Assembly: GCA_963781665.1 (NCBI GenBank)
Contig: CAWAGA010000002.1
Coordinates: 2,108,001 to 2,172,000, forward strand
Direction of reading: 5' to 3'
DNA from: JAJYIW01 sp963781665
Lineage (GTDB): Bacteria > Chloroflexota > Anaerolineae > Anaerolineales > Anaerolineaceae
DNA: 64,000 bases
The position numbers were made by a program, and so were the translations under genes. The notes under the pieces were generated by a model, which ran no database searches, was not told the origin of the DNA, and worked only from the letters and a program-made list of their open reading frames with translations. The stretch's first letter is position 1; the number at the start of each line of letters is the position of its first letter. Shown piece after piece: positions 46,071 to 55,059 of the stretch.

Positions 46071-46939
46071 CGACCTGCCTCCTCGACCATAAACAGGTAG
46101 GCATCTTCGAGGCATGGAGCAATCAATTGGGCTTCCGGAGCAGGCTGCATTTCCTGGACGATCCGCAGACGAGTTCCATCAGAACGGCGAGCCATGCTGC
46201 TGACCAGGTGTTTTTGGCGGATGTCGTTTAAATCGCTTGATGGCACGATCCATTCCCATACTTTGCCTTCCACAAGGCTGAGCAGCGCCTCAGGTGTTGC
46301 CTTTCGTAAAAGCCTGCCCTGGTCCATAATAGCGATTTCGGTCGCAGCAGCTTCAACATCCGAAACGATGTGGGTTGAAAGGATCACAATCCGGTTGCCA
46401 GACAGGTCAGAAAGCAAATTGCGGAACCGGACCCTTTCTTCTGGGTCGAGACCGACGGTGGGTTCGTCGACGATCAGCAAGAGCGGGTCATTCAGCAAGG
46501 CTTGAGCAATCCCGATGCGCTGCTTCATCCCCCCTGAAAAGCTGCCCAGGGGTCGTTTTCGGGCTTCTACCAGGTTCACAACCTGCAGCAGCTCCTCAAT
46601 CCTCTGGTCAGCGGCCCTGCGTTCGAGTCCCTTGATGGCCGCTATGTACTGCAGGAATTCAACTGCATTCAAATTAGGGTAGATGCCAAAGTCCTGGGGC
46701 AAATAGCCCAATACCGAGCGTAATTGGTCGGGAGATGAGGTAATGTCTTCACCGTTCCAGGATACTTTGCCTTCAGTTGGTTTTGTAATGGTTGCCAGGA
46801 TGCGCATGAGAGTGCTTTTCCCGGCGCCGTTGGGACCGAGTAATCCCCATATCCCGGGGTTTAAGGTTAACGTAAAGTCACGCAGCCCCCATTTTTCCCT
46901 CCCGTACTTTTTACCGACATGGTCTATAACCAGTTCCAT
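46067..46939 (-). CDS. ABC transporter ATP-binding protein
   Basis: This 290-residue ATPase has Walker A GPNGAGKST, Q-loop LPQDFGIYP, signature LGSFSGGMKQR and Walker B LLIVDEPTVGLDPEE, then the H-loop STHIVSD. It belongs to the CcmA/drug-export type that pairs with ABC-2 permeases. ATG 46939 follows GGAGGG on the minus strand, preferred to 46957. A ~60-residue C-terminal extension (SDGTRLRIVQEMQPAPEAQLI) is usual in this class. Confidence 0.9.
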   Translation of the reverse strand: MELVIDHVGKKYGREKWGLRDFTLTLNPGIWGLLGPNGAGKSTLMRILATITKPTEGKVSWNGEDITSSPDQLRSVLGYLPQDFGIYPNLNAVEFLQYIAAIKGLERRAADQRIEELLQVVNLVEARKRPLGSFSGGMKQRIGIAQALLNDPLLLIVDEPTVGLDPEERVRFRNLLSDLSGNRIVILSTHIVSDVEAAATEIAIMDQGRLLRKATPEALLSLVEGKVWEWIVPSSDLNDIRQKHLVSSMARRSDGTRLRIVQEMQPAPEAQLIAPCLEDAYLFMVEEAGR

Positions 46940-47441
46940 GTTATCCCTCCGATGCATGCTGATTCTTAAAAGTAAAATGCCAACATTATGATATACGTTC
47001 TTCTGTCAAAATGGTTTCAGGAATCCCACCCTTCAATATTTGATGCCAAAACGACTTTTCCCTGCCATTGATCTGCCTGGTATGAGTGATATCGCTTTAT
47101 GCGATTTCAGGTTTTTGCGCGGAATATAAAACCTTACCTGACCTACCTGGCTGGCGAGTCCAACGAAGGCTTCTTCCTGGGCAATAAGCAACCATTTTAC
47201 GCACTCCCTTGTCTTTTTTATCTGGGGGTCCAAAGTTAGTGGAATAGCCCCGGAATGAATAAGGCAGGTTCCACCGTAGAACCTGGTCGATGTCATTCTT
47301 TTTTTCCGATGATTGGGTTGAAATCTGGATTAAAATATCGATTAAATGACCGTTGTGAAATCAATTGTTGAATGCCAACACCAGGTAAATTTGCATTGAT
47401 TGGACATCTATATTCAAGTGGATCTCAGGCAAAGGTGCAGC
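46940..47441. other. Intergenic stretch with no firm gene
   Basis: Between the ABC ATPase start and cutA no convincing gene is seen. A minus-strand frame at 47033-47296 (87 codons) has neither a good SD nor a recognisable motif, and I do not call it a gene. Confidence 0.5.
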
Positions 47442-47771
47442 ATGGCAGCGATAGATTCTGACCAATTTTGTGTCATCACGACTACAACCACCAGCCAGGA
47501 GGAAGCCAACCGGTTGGCTGAAATGTTGGTTTCACGCAGGTTAGCCGCTTGCGTTCAGATCTCCAACATCGCAAGTTTCTATTTGTGGAAAGGTGAGGTA
47601 ACCAAGGAAGCTGAGTACCTTCTACTGATCAAGACGAGGGCTCGGTTATACTCCCAGGTAGAAACCGCCATCCTCGAAAACCACAGCTACGAGATCCCTG
47701 AAATCATCCAGATCCCTGTAACGCAGGGGCTGGACCGCTACCTAAACTGGATAACCGCCAGCGTGGGTTAG
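47442..47771 (+). CDS. cutA: CutA-family protein
   Basis: This 109-residue protein is a CutA1-type trimeric protein, linked in older work to divalent-cation tolerance; the true role is unsettled. TTTTTSQEEANRLAEMLVSRRLAACVQI, YLWKGEVTKEAEYLLLIKTR and HSYEIPEIIQIPV are the classic family blocks. ATG 47442 follows AAAGGTG and gives the normal CutA length; an upstream ATG-like start at 47400 would add 14 residues. Confidence 0.92.
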   Translation: MAAIDSDQFCVITTTTTSQEEANRLAEMLVSRRLAACVQISNIASFYLWKGEVTKEAEYLLLIKTRARLYSQVETAILENHSYEIPEIIQIPVTQGLDRYLNWITASVG

Positions 47772-47864
47772 AAAAACACCGATACAGGAACCAGCGAGTT
47801 AATGACGACTTTCCTCTCCCTCCATTCGAAACTCGATCCTTTGTTTTCCCAGGAGTAATAAATC

Positions 47865-48740
47865 ATGTCCCATCTCCCTTTTTTCATCGTCGACGTCTTT
47901 GCCGAGAAAAAATATGCAGGCAACCAGCTGGCCGTTTTTTATAACGTTGGTGAACTATCTGGTGCAGAAATGCAGCAGATCGCTCGCGAAACTCACTTTT
48001 CAGAGACCACCTTTATCCTTTCTGGCGTGCCAAGGAATGGCGGATTTGATGTGCGTATCTTCACCCCGGGAGAAGAAGTTCCCTTTGCCGGTCACCCCAC
48101 CCTGGGGACGGCCCACATTATCAACCATATATTTCTCCAGGATAAGGCCGAAAAAGTGGTTTTGAATTTGAAGGCTGGCCAGATCCCGGTTACTTTTAGC
48201 CCAGATGGCTATAGCTGGATGAAGCAGATCGAGCCGGTCTTTGGCCGCAAACACCCATCGGAAACTTTAGCTTCTGTGCTGAGCCTGAAACCGGAAGAAA
48301 TTGACAATCGTTTCCCTATCGAAGAAGTTTCGACCGGCCTGCCATTCTTTATTGTTCCATTGAAGACGATTGCTTCATTGAAAAAAGCCAAAATCGACGA
48401 TGGAAGGTATATTGACCTGGTTACCGGTACAGAAGCCAAGGGGATTTTAGTTTTTTGCCCCGAGACACACGAACCGCAAAACGATATCAGCGTTCGTGTT
48501 TTTGTCGATTATTTTGGTGTTCCTGAAGATCCTGCAACCGGCAGCGGAAACGGATGCCTGGCCGGATATCTGGCCAGGCATCGATACTTTGGTCAGGAAC
48601 ATATCGACGTCCGCAGCGAACAAGGCTACGAAATTGGGCGGCCATCTCTCCTGCTTTTAAAATCGAAGCAAGAAGGTTCTCATATTGAGGTTGTTGTTGG
48701 AGGAAAGAGCATCGTCATTGCCGAGGGCAGCTTTGTATAG
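47865..48740 (+). CDS. PhzF-family isomerase/epimerase
   Basis: This 291-residue protein belongs to the PhzF superfamily of diaminopimelate-epimerase-like enzymes. FIVDVFAEKKYAGNQLAVF starts the family, with the catalytic Glu in ETHFSETTFI, and GEEVPFAGHPTLGTAH and the second-half motif DYFGVPEDPATGSGNGCLAGYL close the twin domains. Without other phenazine genes it is a stand-alone member; substrate unknown. ATG 47865 is supported by AGGAG eight bases upstream. Confidence 0.9.
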   Translation: MSHLPFFIVDVFAEKKYAGNQLAVFYNVGELSGAEMQQIARETHFSETTFILSGVPRNGGFDVRIFTPGEEVPFAGHPTLGTAHIINHIFLQDKAEKVVLNLKAGQIPVTFSPDGYSWMKQIEPVFGRKHPSETLASVLSLKPEEIDNRFPIEEVSTGLPFFIVPLKTIASLKKAKIDDGRYIDLVTGTEAKGILVFCPETHEPQNDISVRVFVDYFGVPEDPATGSGNGCLAGYLARHRYFGQEHIDVRSEQGYEIGRPSLLLLKSKQEGSHIEVVVGGKSIVIAEGSFV

Positions 48741-48783
48741 ATCCTCATCGAAGCAGGATTGTATGACAACCGCTCCGGCGTCG

Positions 48784-48812
48784 TTGTATCAGGGTTGCAG
48801 CTTTGATATAAT
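48784..48812 (+). promoter_or_regulatory. Predicted promoter upstream of the deaminase-like gene
   Basis: TTGTAT (48784-48789) and TATAAT (48807-48812) are 17 bases apart. It would give a ~240-base leader to the gene at 49058. In the spacer (48741-49057) a short minus-strand frame (48876-49058, 60 codons, hydrophobic N-terminus, weak GAGG before TTG) is noted but not called. Confidence 0.45.
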
Positions 48813-49057
48813 GAATTTGTTTCCGTAATTCTACAAACTTGTAATTTGAATCGTCATAAAAAGCAACTTAAGATCCTATTGGACGCCGTTATCTTCTGGT
48901 AAAAAGGGGTTGTAATGATATTTGCGATCACCAATAATTTCGCGTATCTCCTTGATATTTATTGGGCTTGCATCCAGAACCGCCAGCAGCTTTGATAAAA
49001 GGTACGGCACAAAGAGCAAGCAATTGATCACCGTCAATAGAACAAAGGAAATGCTCA

Positions 49058-50299
49058 ATGATTCCTCATTATGATTTGATCATTCGAGAAGCTAGTATAA
49101 GAACCTCTCCTGGCAAATTACTGGATATCGCCATCCAGAACGGGAAAATCAGTGCTATCGGCGAAAAACTTATAGGTGATTTCAGGGATGAAATATATGC
49201 TAAGAGGTGTCTGGTCACCGAATCGTTTATAAACCCCCATTTGCACCTCTGCAAAGTTTATACGCTTCAAATGCTTGGGGATGATGCTATAAAAGATTAC
49301 CACGGCGCCGATATGGGCAAAGCCATGAACGCGATCGAATTGGCGGCTGTTGTCAAGGCCCGCTACGACGAGAGTTGGATCATCAAAAACGTGCGCCGGG
49401 TACTGCTGGACGCCGCCAGATATGGCTGCACCCACGTCCGTGCCTTTGCGGACGTGGATCGACAGGCCCGTCTCGAAGGGGTCAAGGCTCTGTTGCGGGC
49501 CAAAGAAGAATTTAAGGGGATCGTGGAGTTACAAGTCGTGGCTTTTGCCCAGGATGGGATTGTAAGGGAGCCTGAAGCTATTCCGTTAATGGAAAAGGCC
49601 ATGCAGTTGGGAGCTGACGTGGCCGGGGGTATTCCCTGGATTGAATACACCGACGCCGATATCGCCGAGCACATCCGGGTGATTTTTGACCTGGCCGAAA
49701 AATATAACAAAGATGTCTCCATGCTGGTTGACGACGCCGGCGACCCTGGTCTGCGATCGCTCGAGCTATTGGCTGTGGAAACGATCAAACGTAATTGGAC
49801 CGGCCGTTCCCTGGCCCACCACGCCAGAGCCATGGCGCTTTATCCTACCCCCTATTTTCAGAAGGTTGTGGCCTTACTCAAGAAGGCTCAGGTGGGAGTG
49901 GTAAGTGATCCCCACACCGGCCCTCTCCATGCCCGGGTCAACGATCTCCTGGCGGAAAACGCCCTGGTCATGCTCGGGCAGGATGATATATCGGATGCCT
50001 ATTATCCCTTTGGTCGTAACAATATGTTGGAAGTTGCCTTTCTGGCTGCACATATACTGTGGATGACCACAGCTCCAGACCTGGAAACACTGTACGATAT
50101 GGTGACAACCCGGCCGGCGAAAGGGATGAACGTTAAGGACTATGGATTGGAGGTCGGAAAAACGGCAAATTTGGTGGTGATGAATGAGACTTCGGTCCTC
50201 GAGGCGCTCCGCTATCACGGCGAGCCCGCGGTGGTTATCAGTCATGGCAAGCTGGTTGATCAAAATGCCCTGCAATCACGAATTGCAAGCCTGGAATAG
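49058..50299 (+). CDS. Cytosine-deaminase-like amidohydrolase
   Basis: This 413-residue amidohydrolase resembles cytosine/isoguanine deaminases. The first metal pair is in INPHLHLCK, the late metal His is in SLAHHARAMA, and GQDDISDAYYPFG is the CodA-type Asp block. In barrel strand 5, where CodA has HxDE, the sequence is SMLVDDAGDP, so the His is replaced by Leu and the Glu by Asp. This points to a different substrate or to altered metal use rather than true CodA. ATG 49058 follows AAAGG by nine bases. No codB transporter is adjacent. Confidence 0.76.
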   Translation: MIPHYDLIIREASIRTSPGKLLDIAIQNGKISAIGEKLIGDFRDEIYAKRCLVTESFINPHLHLCKVYTLQMLGDDAIKDYHGADMGKAMNAIELAAVVKARYDESWIIKNVRRVLLDAARYGCTHVRAFADVDRQARLEGVKALLRAKEEFKGIVELQVVAFAQDGIVREPEAIPLMEKAMQLGADVAGGIPWIEYTDADIAEHIRVIFDLAEKYNKDVSMLVDDAGDPGLRSLELLAVETIKRNWTGRSLAHHARAMALYPTPYFQKVVALLKKAQVGVVSDPHTGPLHARVNDLLAENALVMLGQDDISDAYYPFGRNNMLEVAFLAAHILWMTTAPDLETLYDMVTTRPAKGMNVKDYGLEVGKTANLVVMNETSVLEALRYHGEPAVVISHGKLVDQNALQSRIASLE

Positions 50300-50476
50300 A
50301 TATAAATCTTCTAATGCGGTAAAAGAACGCTTTTATCCGCCTAATTCAATAGAATTTGGTCAAGAAAATCAATGACATACCATCAGCGATGACAGAAGTC
50401 ATTTGACGAGATGAACAATATTTATTTGAGTACCATGTATAAGGCAGATGCCCACAACCTGTAGGAGGGATTAACC

Positions 50477-51064
50477 ATAACCACACTTAGCGATCTTTAC
50501 TCTGAAGCTTTGGTTTATTGTGCACAGCTCCACGCCGGTCAAAAACGTAAGGGGAACTCGGTTCCGTACCTGGCTCATTTGTTGAGCGTGTCGGCCCTGG
50601 TGCTTGAAGATGGGGGAGATGAAGCCGAGGCTATTGCAGCCCTCCTTCACGATTCGTTGGAAGATCAACCAGAAAGAACCAGCCGAGAAGAAATCCGGCA
50701 GCGTTTTGGTGAGCGCGTTCTCCAACTGGTTGTGGCCTGCACCGATACACCCCCTGATTATCACGGTGGGGCCAAGCCTGCCTGGCGCAGACGCAAAGAA
50801 ACGTATCTGAATCATTTATATGGTGGCGCGGATGGCGCCCTACGAATAGCTCTGGCGGACAAACTCCACAATGCCAGAGCGATGGTGGCAGATTATCGCC
50901 GGGATGGTGAATCTTTATGGAGTAAGTTTAATGCCGGAAAGGCAGACCAATTCTGGTATTACCATTCGTTAATCGCGGCATTTGAGCAAGCTGGCGCTCA
51001 CGGCATACTATTTGATGAGTTTATAAAGACCGTTGCGGAGCTGGAGCAGCTGGCTGGCACATAG
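50477..51064 (+). CDS. HD-domain phosphohydrolase-like protein (probable ATA start)
   Basis: This protein is a small HD-domain hydrolase of the RelA/SpoT-hydrolase-like group. HAGQKRKGNSVPYLAHLLSVSA has the first His, ALLHDSLEDQ the His-Asp pair, and ALADKLHNARAMVADY the later Asp-His helix. It lacks synthetase and TGS domains, so small-alarmone hydrolysis is possible but unproved. In-frame codons before TTG 50510 (TLSDLYSEA) match the family N-terminus. The strong AGGAGG at 50463-50468 is eight bases ahead of ATA 50477, which I take as the start (195 residues); TTG 50510 is the fallback. Confidence 0.7.
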   Translation: MTTLSDLYSEALVYCAQLHAGQKRKGNSVPYLAHLLSVSALVLEDGGDEAEAIAALLHDSLEDQPERTSREEIRQRFGERVLQLVVACTDTPPDYHGGAKPAWRRRKETYLNHLYGGADGALRIALADKLHNARAMVADYRRDGESLWSKFNAGKADQFWYYHSLIAAFEQAGAHGILFDEFIKTVAELEQLAGT

Positions 51065-51111
51065 GCTCGATTGTTAGTAAATACCTAAATCATGAGAATG
51101 AGCAAACTGAA

Positions 51112-52266
51112 TTGACCGACAAGGCTGAATTTCCGGTTCAAGGCATGGTAGCACCTGGTTTCGAGCCTGTTAGAGATAGATTCAATGCCAATTTCGAGCA
51201 TAGAGGTGAGATTGGGGCGGCGATCCACGTAACACTGGATGGAAACCCTGTCGTTGACCTCTGGGGTGGAGCAGCAGATGCTGCCCGGACACAGCCCTGG
51301 GCAGCTGATACAGTGGTCAATGTCTGGTCGACCACCAAGGGCTGGCTTTCACTTGCCATGCACATACTGGCCGACAGAGGACTGCTTGATTTTGACGACC
51401 CGGTGGCAAAATATTGGCCCGAATTTGTTCAATATCAAAAAGGTTCCGTCCTGGTGCGCCATTTCCTCACCCACACAGCCGGCCTACCGGCTCCCAGCAT
51501 GAAGGTGCCTCACGAAGCTATTTATGATTGGGCTTACATGGTCCACAGCCTGGAGCAATCACATCTTTTTTGGGAACCTGGGACCAAATATCTTTATCAC
51601 GCGGCCACATTCGGCTGGCTGAATGGGGAGGTGCTGCGGCGTATCACTGGTTCAAAAGTAGGTGAGTTTCTTCAAACGGAGATAGCCGGTCCGTTAAGCG
51701 CGGATGCATTTATTGGTTTACCTGAAAGTATGGATAACCGTGCTGCAGACACAATTCCGCCTGATAGGTTCGGGAAATGGTTATTTAAAGTTATGACTGC
51801 TTTAGGTGGTCGGGCGAAATCTCTTTCGTTTTCCAACCCGCCGCGGCCTTATGCCGCGGTCAATACTCGCCGATGGCGGGCCGCAGAAATACCATCATCG
51901 AATGGACATGCCAGCGCTCGCGGCCTGGCAAACCTGTATACACCTCTTGCACTGGGTGGAGAATGGGGCCGCATCCATTTTTTGTCCCCAAACCAACTGG
52001 AAATTGCTGCCGCAGAGCAAGTCCCGGCAAAAGAAGTGGGTCTGGGACCATCCATCAGGCAAGGATTGGGCTTCATGCTCGTTGATCCGGCCCAATTGAA
52101 AGGCCGTCCAACCCTGGCTTTAGGCCATGCTGGAATGGGTGGGTCGCTTGGTTTTGCCGATCCCCATAATCGCCTGGCTTTAGGTTACGTGATGAATAAG
52201 ATGGTCATAGGGTTCGATACTCGTTCTTTGGAGCTGTGCCGGGCGCTGTATCGCTGTCTTGAATAA
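51112..52266 (+). CDS. Serine hydrolase of the beta-lactamase/EstB family
   Basis: This 384-residue protein has the class C beta-lactamase/D-Ala-carboxypeptidase fold. STTKG (Ser73, Lys76) is the SxxK motif, YHAATFGWLNGEVL is the Tyr-containing second motif in EstB-like esterases, and FTHTAGLP precedes it. The end reads GHAGMGGSLGFADP, equivalent to the KTG/HxG motif. No signal peptide is seen, so it is likely a cytoplasmic esterase rather than a beta-lactamase. TTG 51112 is the start. Confidence 0.85.
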   Translation: MTDKAEFPVQGMVAPGFEPVRDRFNANFEHRGEIGAAIHVTLDGNPVVDLWGGAADAARTQPWAADTVVNVWSTTKGWLSLAMHILADRGLLDFDDPVAKYWPEFVQYQKGSVLVRHFLTHTAGLPAPSMKVPHEAIYDWAYMVHSLEQSHLFWEPGTKYLYHAATFGWLNGEVLRRITGSKVGEFLQTEIAGPLSADAFIGLPESMDNRAADTIPPDRFGKWLFKVMTALGGRAKSLSFSNPPRPYAAVNTRRWRAAEIPSSNGHASARGLANLYTPLALGGEWGRIHFLSPNQLEIAAAEQVPAKEVGLGPSIRQGLGFMLVDPAQLKGRPTLALGHAGMGGSLGFADPHNRLALGYVMNKMVIGFDTRSLELCRALYRCLE

Positions 52267-52432
52267 CAGGAACAAACATGTTTGATAAAGAGGGCTTTGC
52301 CCTATTCTTGAAGCGAACTGGCAAAAAGCAAAATATTATCTCTGGGTTGGTCATGATCACGAGGATTTCGGCGATTACCTGGAACGCGCGTGATGGATTT
52401 ATGAACGCGGAATTTGTAATCGCAAATCATTT

Positions 52433-53440
52433 TCAGTCTCTTCTGGCAGTCGATCCGCGTACGATCAGCCTGGTGGGTAGGATGATCTGGTTATTTTCCG
52501 GTTGCTGACCTTTTAAGGAATCGATCAGCAATCTCATTGCCTGTTCGACAATTTCGTTGTAGGGGGTATGGACGCTGGTTAATCCTGGCCAGACCTGTTT
52601 GGTAATCGTCAGGTCGTCATATCCGGCAATCGATATGTCCTCCGGCACCTGCCTGCCGGATTCCTGCGCAGCGTAGATCGCTCCCAGGGCAGCTTCATCC
52701 GAACCGGCAAAAATCGCCGTTGGCAAAATCCTTCCATCCAGAACCAGCCGGGTAGCCGTATATCCCCCATCGAAATTAAACTCCGAATTTCTGACCAATT
52801 CCGGATGAAACGGCAGATTATGGCTCTCGAGTGCAGCCCGGTATCCGCGGTAACGGTCGCCACTCATGCGGTGGTTGCGTGGGCCTCTAAAAAAGGCGAT
52901 CCTTTCGTGTCCCAGGCTGATCAGGTGGTCTACGATTGAAATGGATCCCTGGTAGTCGTCCGAAGCAACGTAAGGTAAATTGATCATACGGTCAAACGGA
53001 TTGATCCGTACCAGCGGAATCCTGGACTGCCAGACCAGCTCGGCGATGTAGGCATCCATGTCGCACGGGGGGGTGGTTACCAGGCCATCGATGCGGTGTT
53101 CTTGCAAGAGGCTGAGAAGCTTTTCTTTTGAACGCGGAGAGGCCGGAAAGTAGGTTTGGACGAGGATGTCATAGTTATATTCATAGCCGCTTTCCATGAT
53201 GCGGTTGAGCAGTTCAACCTGGCCATAGCCGCCAGAATGGAGCAGAATGCAAATGACGTAAGATCGTTTTTGCACCAGGCGGCGGGCTGAGATATTGGGG
53301 GCGAAGTTAAGTTCCCGGATTGCGGTTAAGACTCGCTGGCGCATTTCTTCGGTCACATAGGGTTCGGCGTTGATCACCCTTGAGACAGTCTTGATCGAGC
53401 ACCCGGCTAAACGGGCGACATCTTTGATGGTGCTTGTCAA
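52433..53440 (-). CDS. LacI-family transcriptional regulator
   Basis: This 335-residue repressor has the LacI HTH TIKDVARLAGCSIKTVSRVINAEPYVTEEMRQRV at its N-terminus and a periplasmic-binding-like ligand domain (FAPNISARRL hinge, RIDGLVTTPP, SLGHERIAFFRG, DISIAGYDDL). It is divergent from the UroD-thioredoxin gene, and a perfect 14-bp palindrome TGACAACGTTGTCA lies over that gene's -35 box. It therefore very likely represses the divergent operon and perhaps itself. The inducer is unknown. Confidence 0.92.
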   Translation of the reverse strand: MTSTIKDVARLAGCSIKTVSRVINAEPYVTEEMRQRVLTAIRELNFAPNISARRLVQKRSYVICILLHSGGYGQVELLNRIMESGYEYNYDILVQTYFPASPRSKEKLLSLLQEHRIDGLVTTPPCDMDAYIAELVWQSRIPLVRINPFDRMINLPYVASDDYQGSISIVDHLISLGHERIAFFRGPRNHRMSGDRYRGYRAALESHNLPFHPELVRNSEFNFDGGYTATRLVLDGRILPTAIFAGSDEAALGAIYAAQESGRQVPEDISIAGYDDLTITKQVWPGLTSVHTPYNEIVEQAMRLLIDSLKGQQPENNQIILPTRLIVRGSTARRD

Positions 53441-53524
53441 TCTGGCCTTCCTAAGCGGCTGGTATTTCAGCCATTTCAGACTCTGATTAATTATATACCG
53501 ATAATCAACAGTCGGAATCAGTTA

Positions 53525-53553
53525 TTGACAACGTTGTCATATCGTGTTATCAT
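53525..53553 (+). promoter_or_regulatory. Promoter with overlapping LacI-type operator
   Basis: TTGACA (53525-53530) and TATCAT (53548-53553) are 17 bases apart. The perfect palindrome TGACAACGTTGTCA (53526-53539), with the central CG of LacI-family operators, covers the -35 box and part of the spacer. Binding would block polymerase at this promoter. Confidence 0.85.
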
Positions 53554-53602
53554 ATCTCTAAGTTCAAAATTTCACAAGACTTTTAATTGACAGGTCCAAA
53601 CT

Positions 53603-54998
53603 ATGATCCCACCCTTTTCGACTCGTGCCGGTCTCTCCGGAAAACAACTGCTCTTCAAAGCACTACGCCACGAACCAACGCCTGCCGTTCCTTGGGTCCC
53701 TTTTGCTGGGGTCCACGCTGGACAGCTTAAGGGCTATTCAGCTAGAGCGGTTCTCACCGATCCGGATAAACTCCTGGCCGCTTTATTAGAAACAAACCGG
53801 CTTTACACTCCCGATGGACAACCAGTTCTCTTCGATTTGCAGGTCGAAGCCGAAATACTGGGATGTAAACTGGTCTGGGCCGAGGACTTCACCCCCTTCC
53901 GTAGCCACCCACCCACTCGAAGCGACCACCGAATTACCCACGCATATCCCTGGCAAAGACGAAGGCCGGTTGCCAATGATTCTTGCGACCATGCAAAGAT
54001 TGAAGGCCGAAGTTGGCGAGCATACTGCTCTTTACGGCTTGATTACCGGGCCTTTCACCCTGGCATCCCACCTGCGTGGGACCGAGGTTTTCATGGATTT
54101 GGTCGAGCAGCCCGAATTCGTTTCTGGCTTATTGGCATATACCACCCAGGTCGCGAAACAAGTTGCTGCTTATTTTATCGAGGCAGGCATGGACATTATT
54201 GCTGTGGTGGATCCGGTCATTTCTCAAATATCACCGCGCCATTTCAACCGGTTCATGAAGGCGCCTTTTACGGAATTATTCGCCTACATCCGTTCCCAGG
54301 GAGCTTTTTCGTCCTTCTTCGTCTGTGGAGATGCGACCAAGAATATCGAGCCCATGTGCCAGACCGGGCCAGATTGTATTGCCGTCGATGAGAACGTCGA
54401 TATGGTTGCCGCTCAAGCACTTACTGCTCGCTATAATATCACCTTGGAAGGGAATATCCCTCTCACTTCCTGCCTGCTCTTGGGCAGCCAGGCTGACAAT
54501 ATGCAATACGTTCTAAACCTTTTGGATACGCTTGACCATCACAACCTGATCATCTCCCCCGGCTGTGATATGCCCTATGCAACCCCGGTAGATAATGTGA
54601 TCAGCGCGGTTGAAGCCATCCGCGACCCTGAGCATGCCCATTTGATAGTCGCCAATTATCAGGCAGCCGAAATGGACCTTTCGAGCGTGGAAATCCCCGA
54701 TTATGTCCATCTCGATCGCCCTCTCATAGAAGTCTTCACCCTCGATTCGGCCTCATGCGCAGCTTGCAGCTACATGCTTGCAGCCGCTGTCAGAGCCCAA
54801 CAGGCATTAAACGGCGCGGTGGACTTGGTTGAATACAAGATCACCCGCAAAGAAAATATCGCACGGCTGCTTAAAATGAATATCAAGAACCTACCGGCGA
54901 TCTTGATCAACGGAGAATTGAGGTTCAGTTCATTGATTCCAAGCCACCACGATCTCCTGGCCGCAATCGAACCCTACCTGATCAAGAGCCGCGTGTGA
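53603..54998 (+). CDS. UroD-family methyltransferase-like protein with C-terminal thioredoxin-like domain (apparent frameshift)
   Basis: The N-terminal part from ATG 53603 starts KQLLFKALRHEPTPAVPWVPF, typical of MtaA/CmuA-like UroD proteins. The middle carries HLRGTEVF, MDIIAVVDPVISQISPRHF, FFVCGDATKNIEPM and LEGNIPLTS. The last ~80 residues form a second domain, EVFTLDSASCAACSYMLAAAV (CxxC), ending NLPAILINGELRF, which is a thioredoxin-like fold. One extra C in CCCCC at 53892-53896 splits the frame; removing it joins DFTP to SVATHPLEATTELPTH and yields ~464 residues. Fused redox domains suggest the CxxC or the UroD zinc site handles thiols, corrinoid or methyl-thiol chemistry. It is under LacI control. 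Confidence 0.75.
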
Positions 54999-55059
54999 TC
55001 TAGCAGCATGAGAATCGATTTTCTTTAAACTTTTGCAAGTGATCGCCGATAATTGAGCC

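Noticed and set aside
47033..47296. 87-codon minus frame between the ABC ATPase and cutA
   Set aside because: No convincing SD or family pattern; not called.
48876..49058. 60-codon minus frame with hydrophobic N-terminus, upstream of the deaminase gene
   Set aside because: It begins at a TTG that overlaps the start codon of the plus-strand gene and has no known homology pattern; kept only as a note.
52278..52430. Short plus frame between the serine hydrolase and the LacI gene
   Set aside because: The beginning looks protein-like (FALFLKRTGKKQNI) but the frame then runs antisense into LacI; at most a relic, not supported enough to call.
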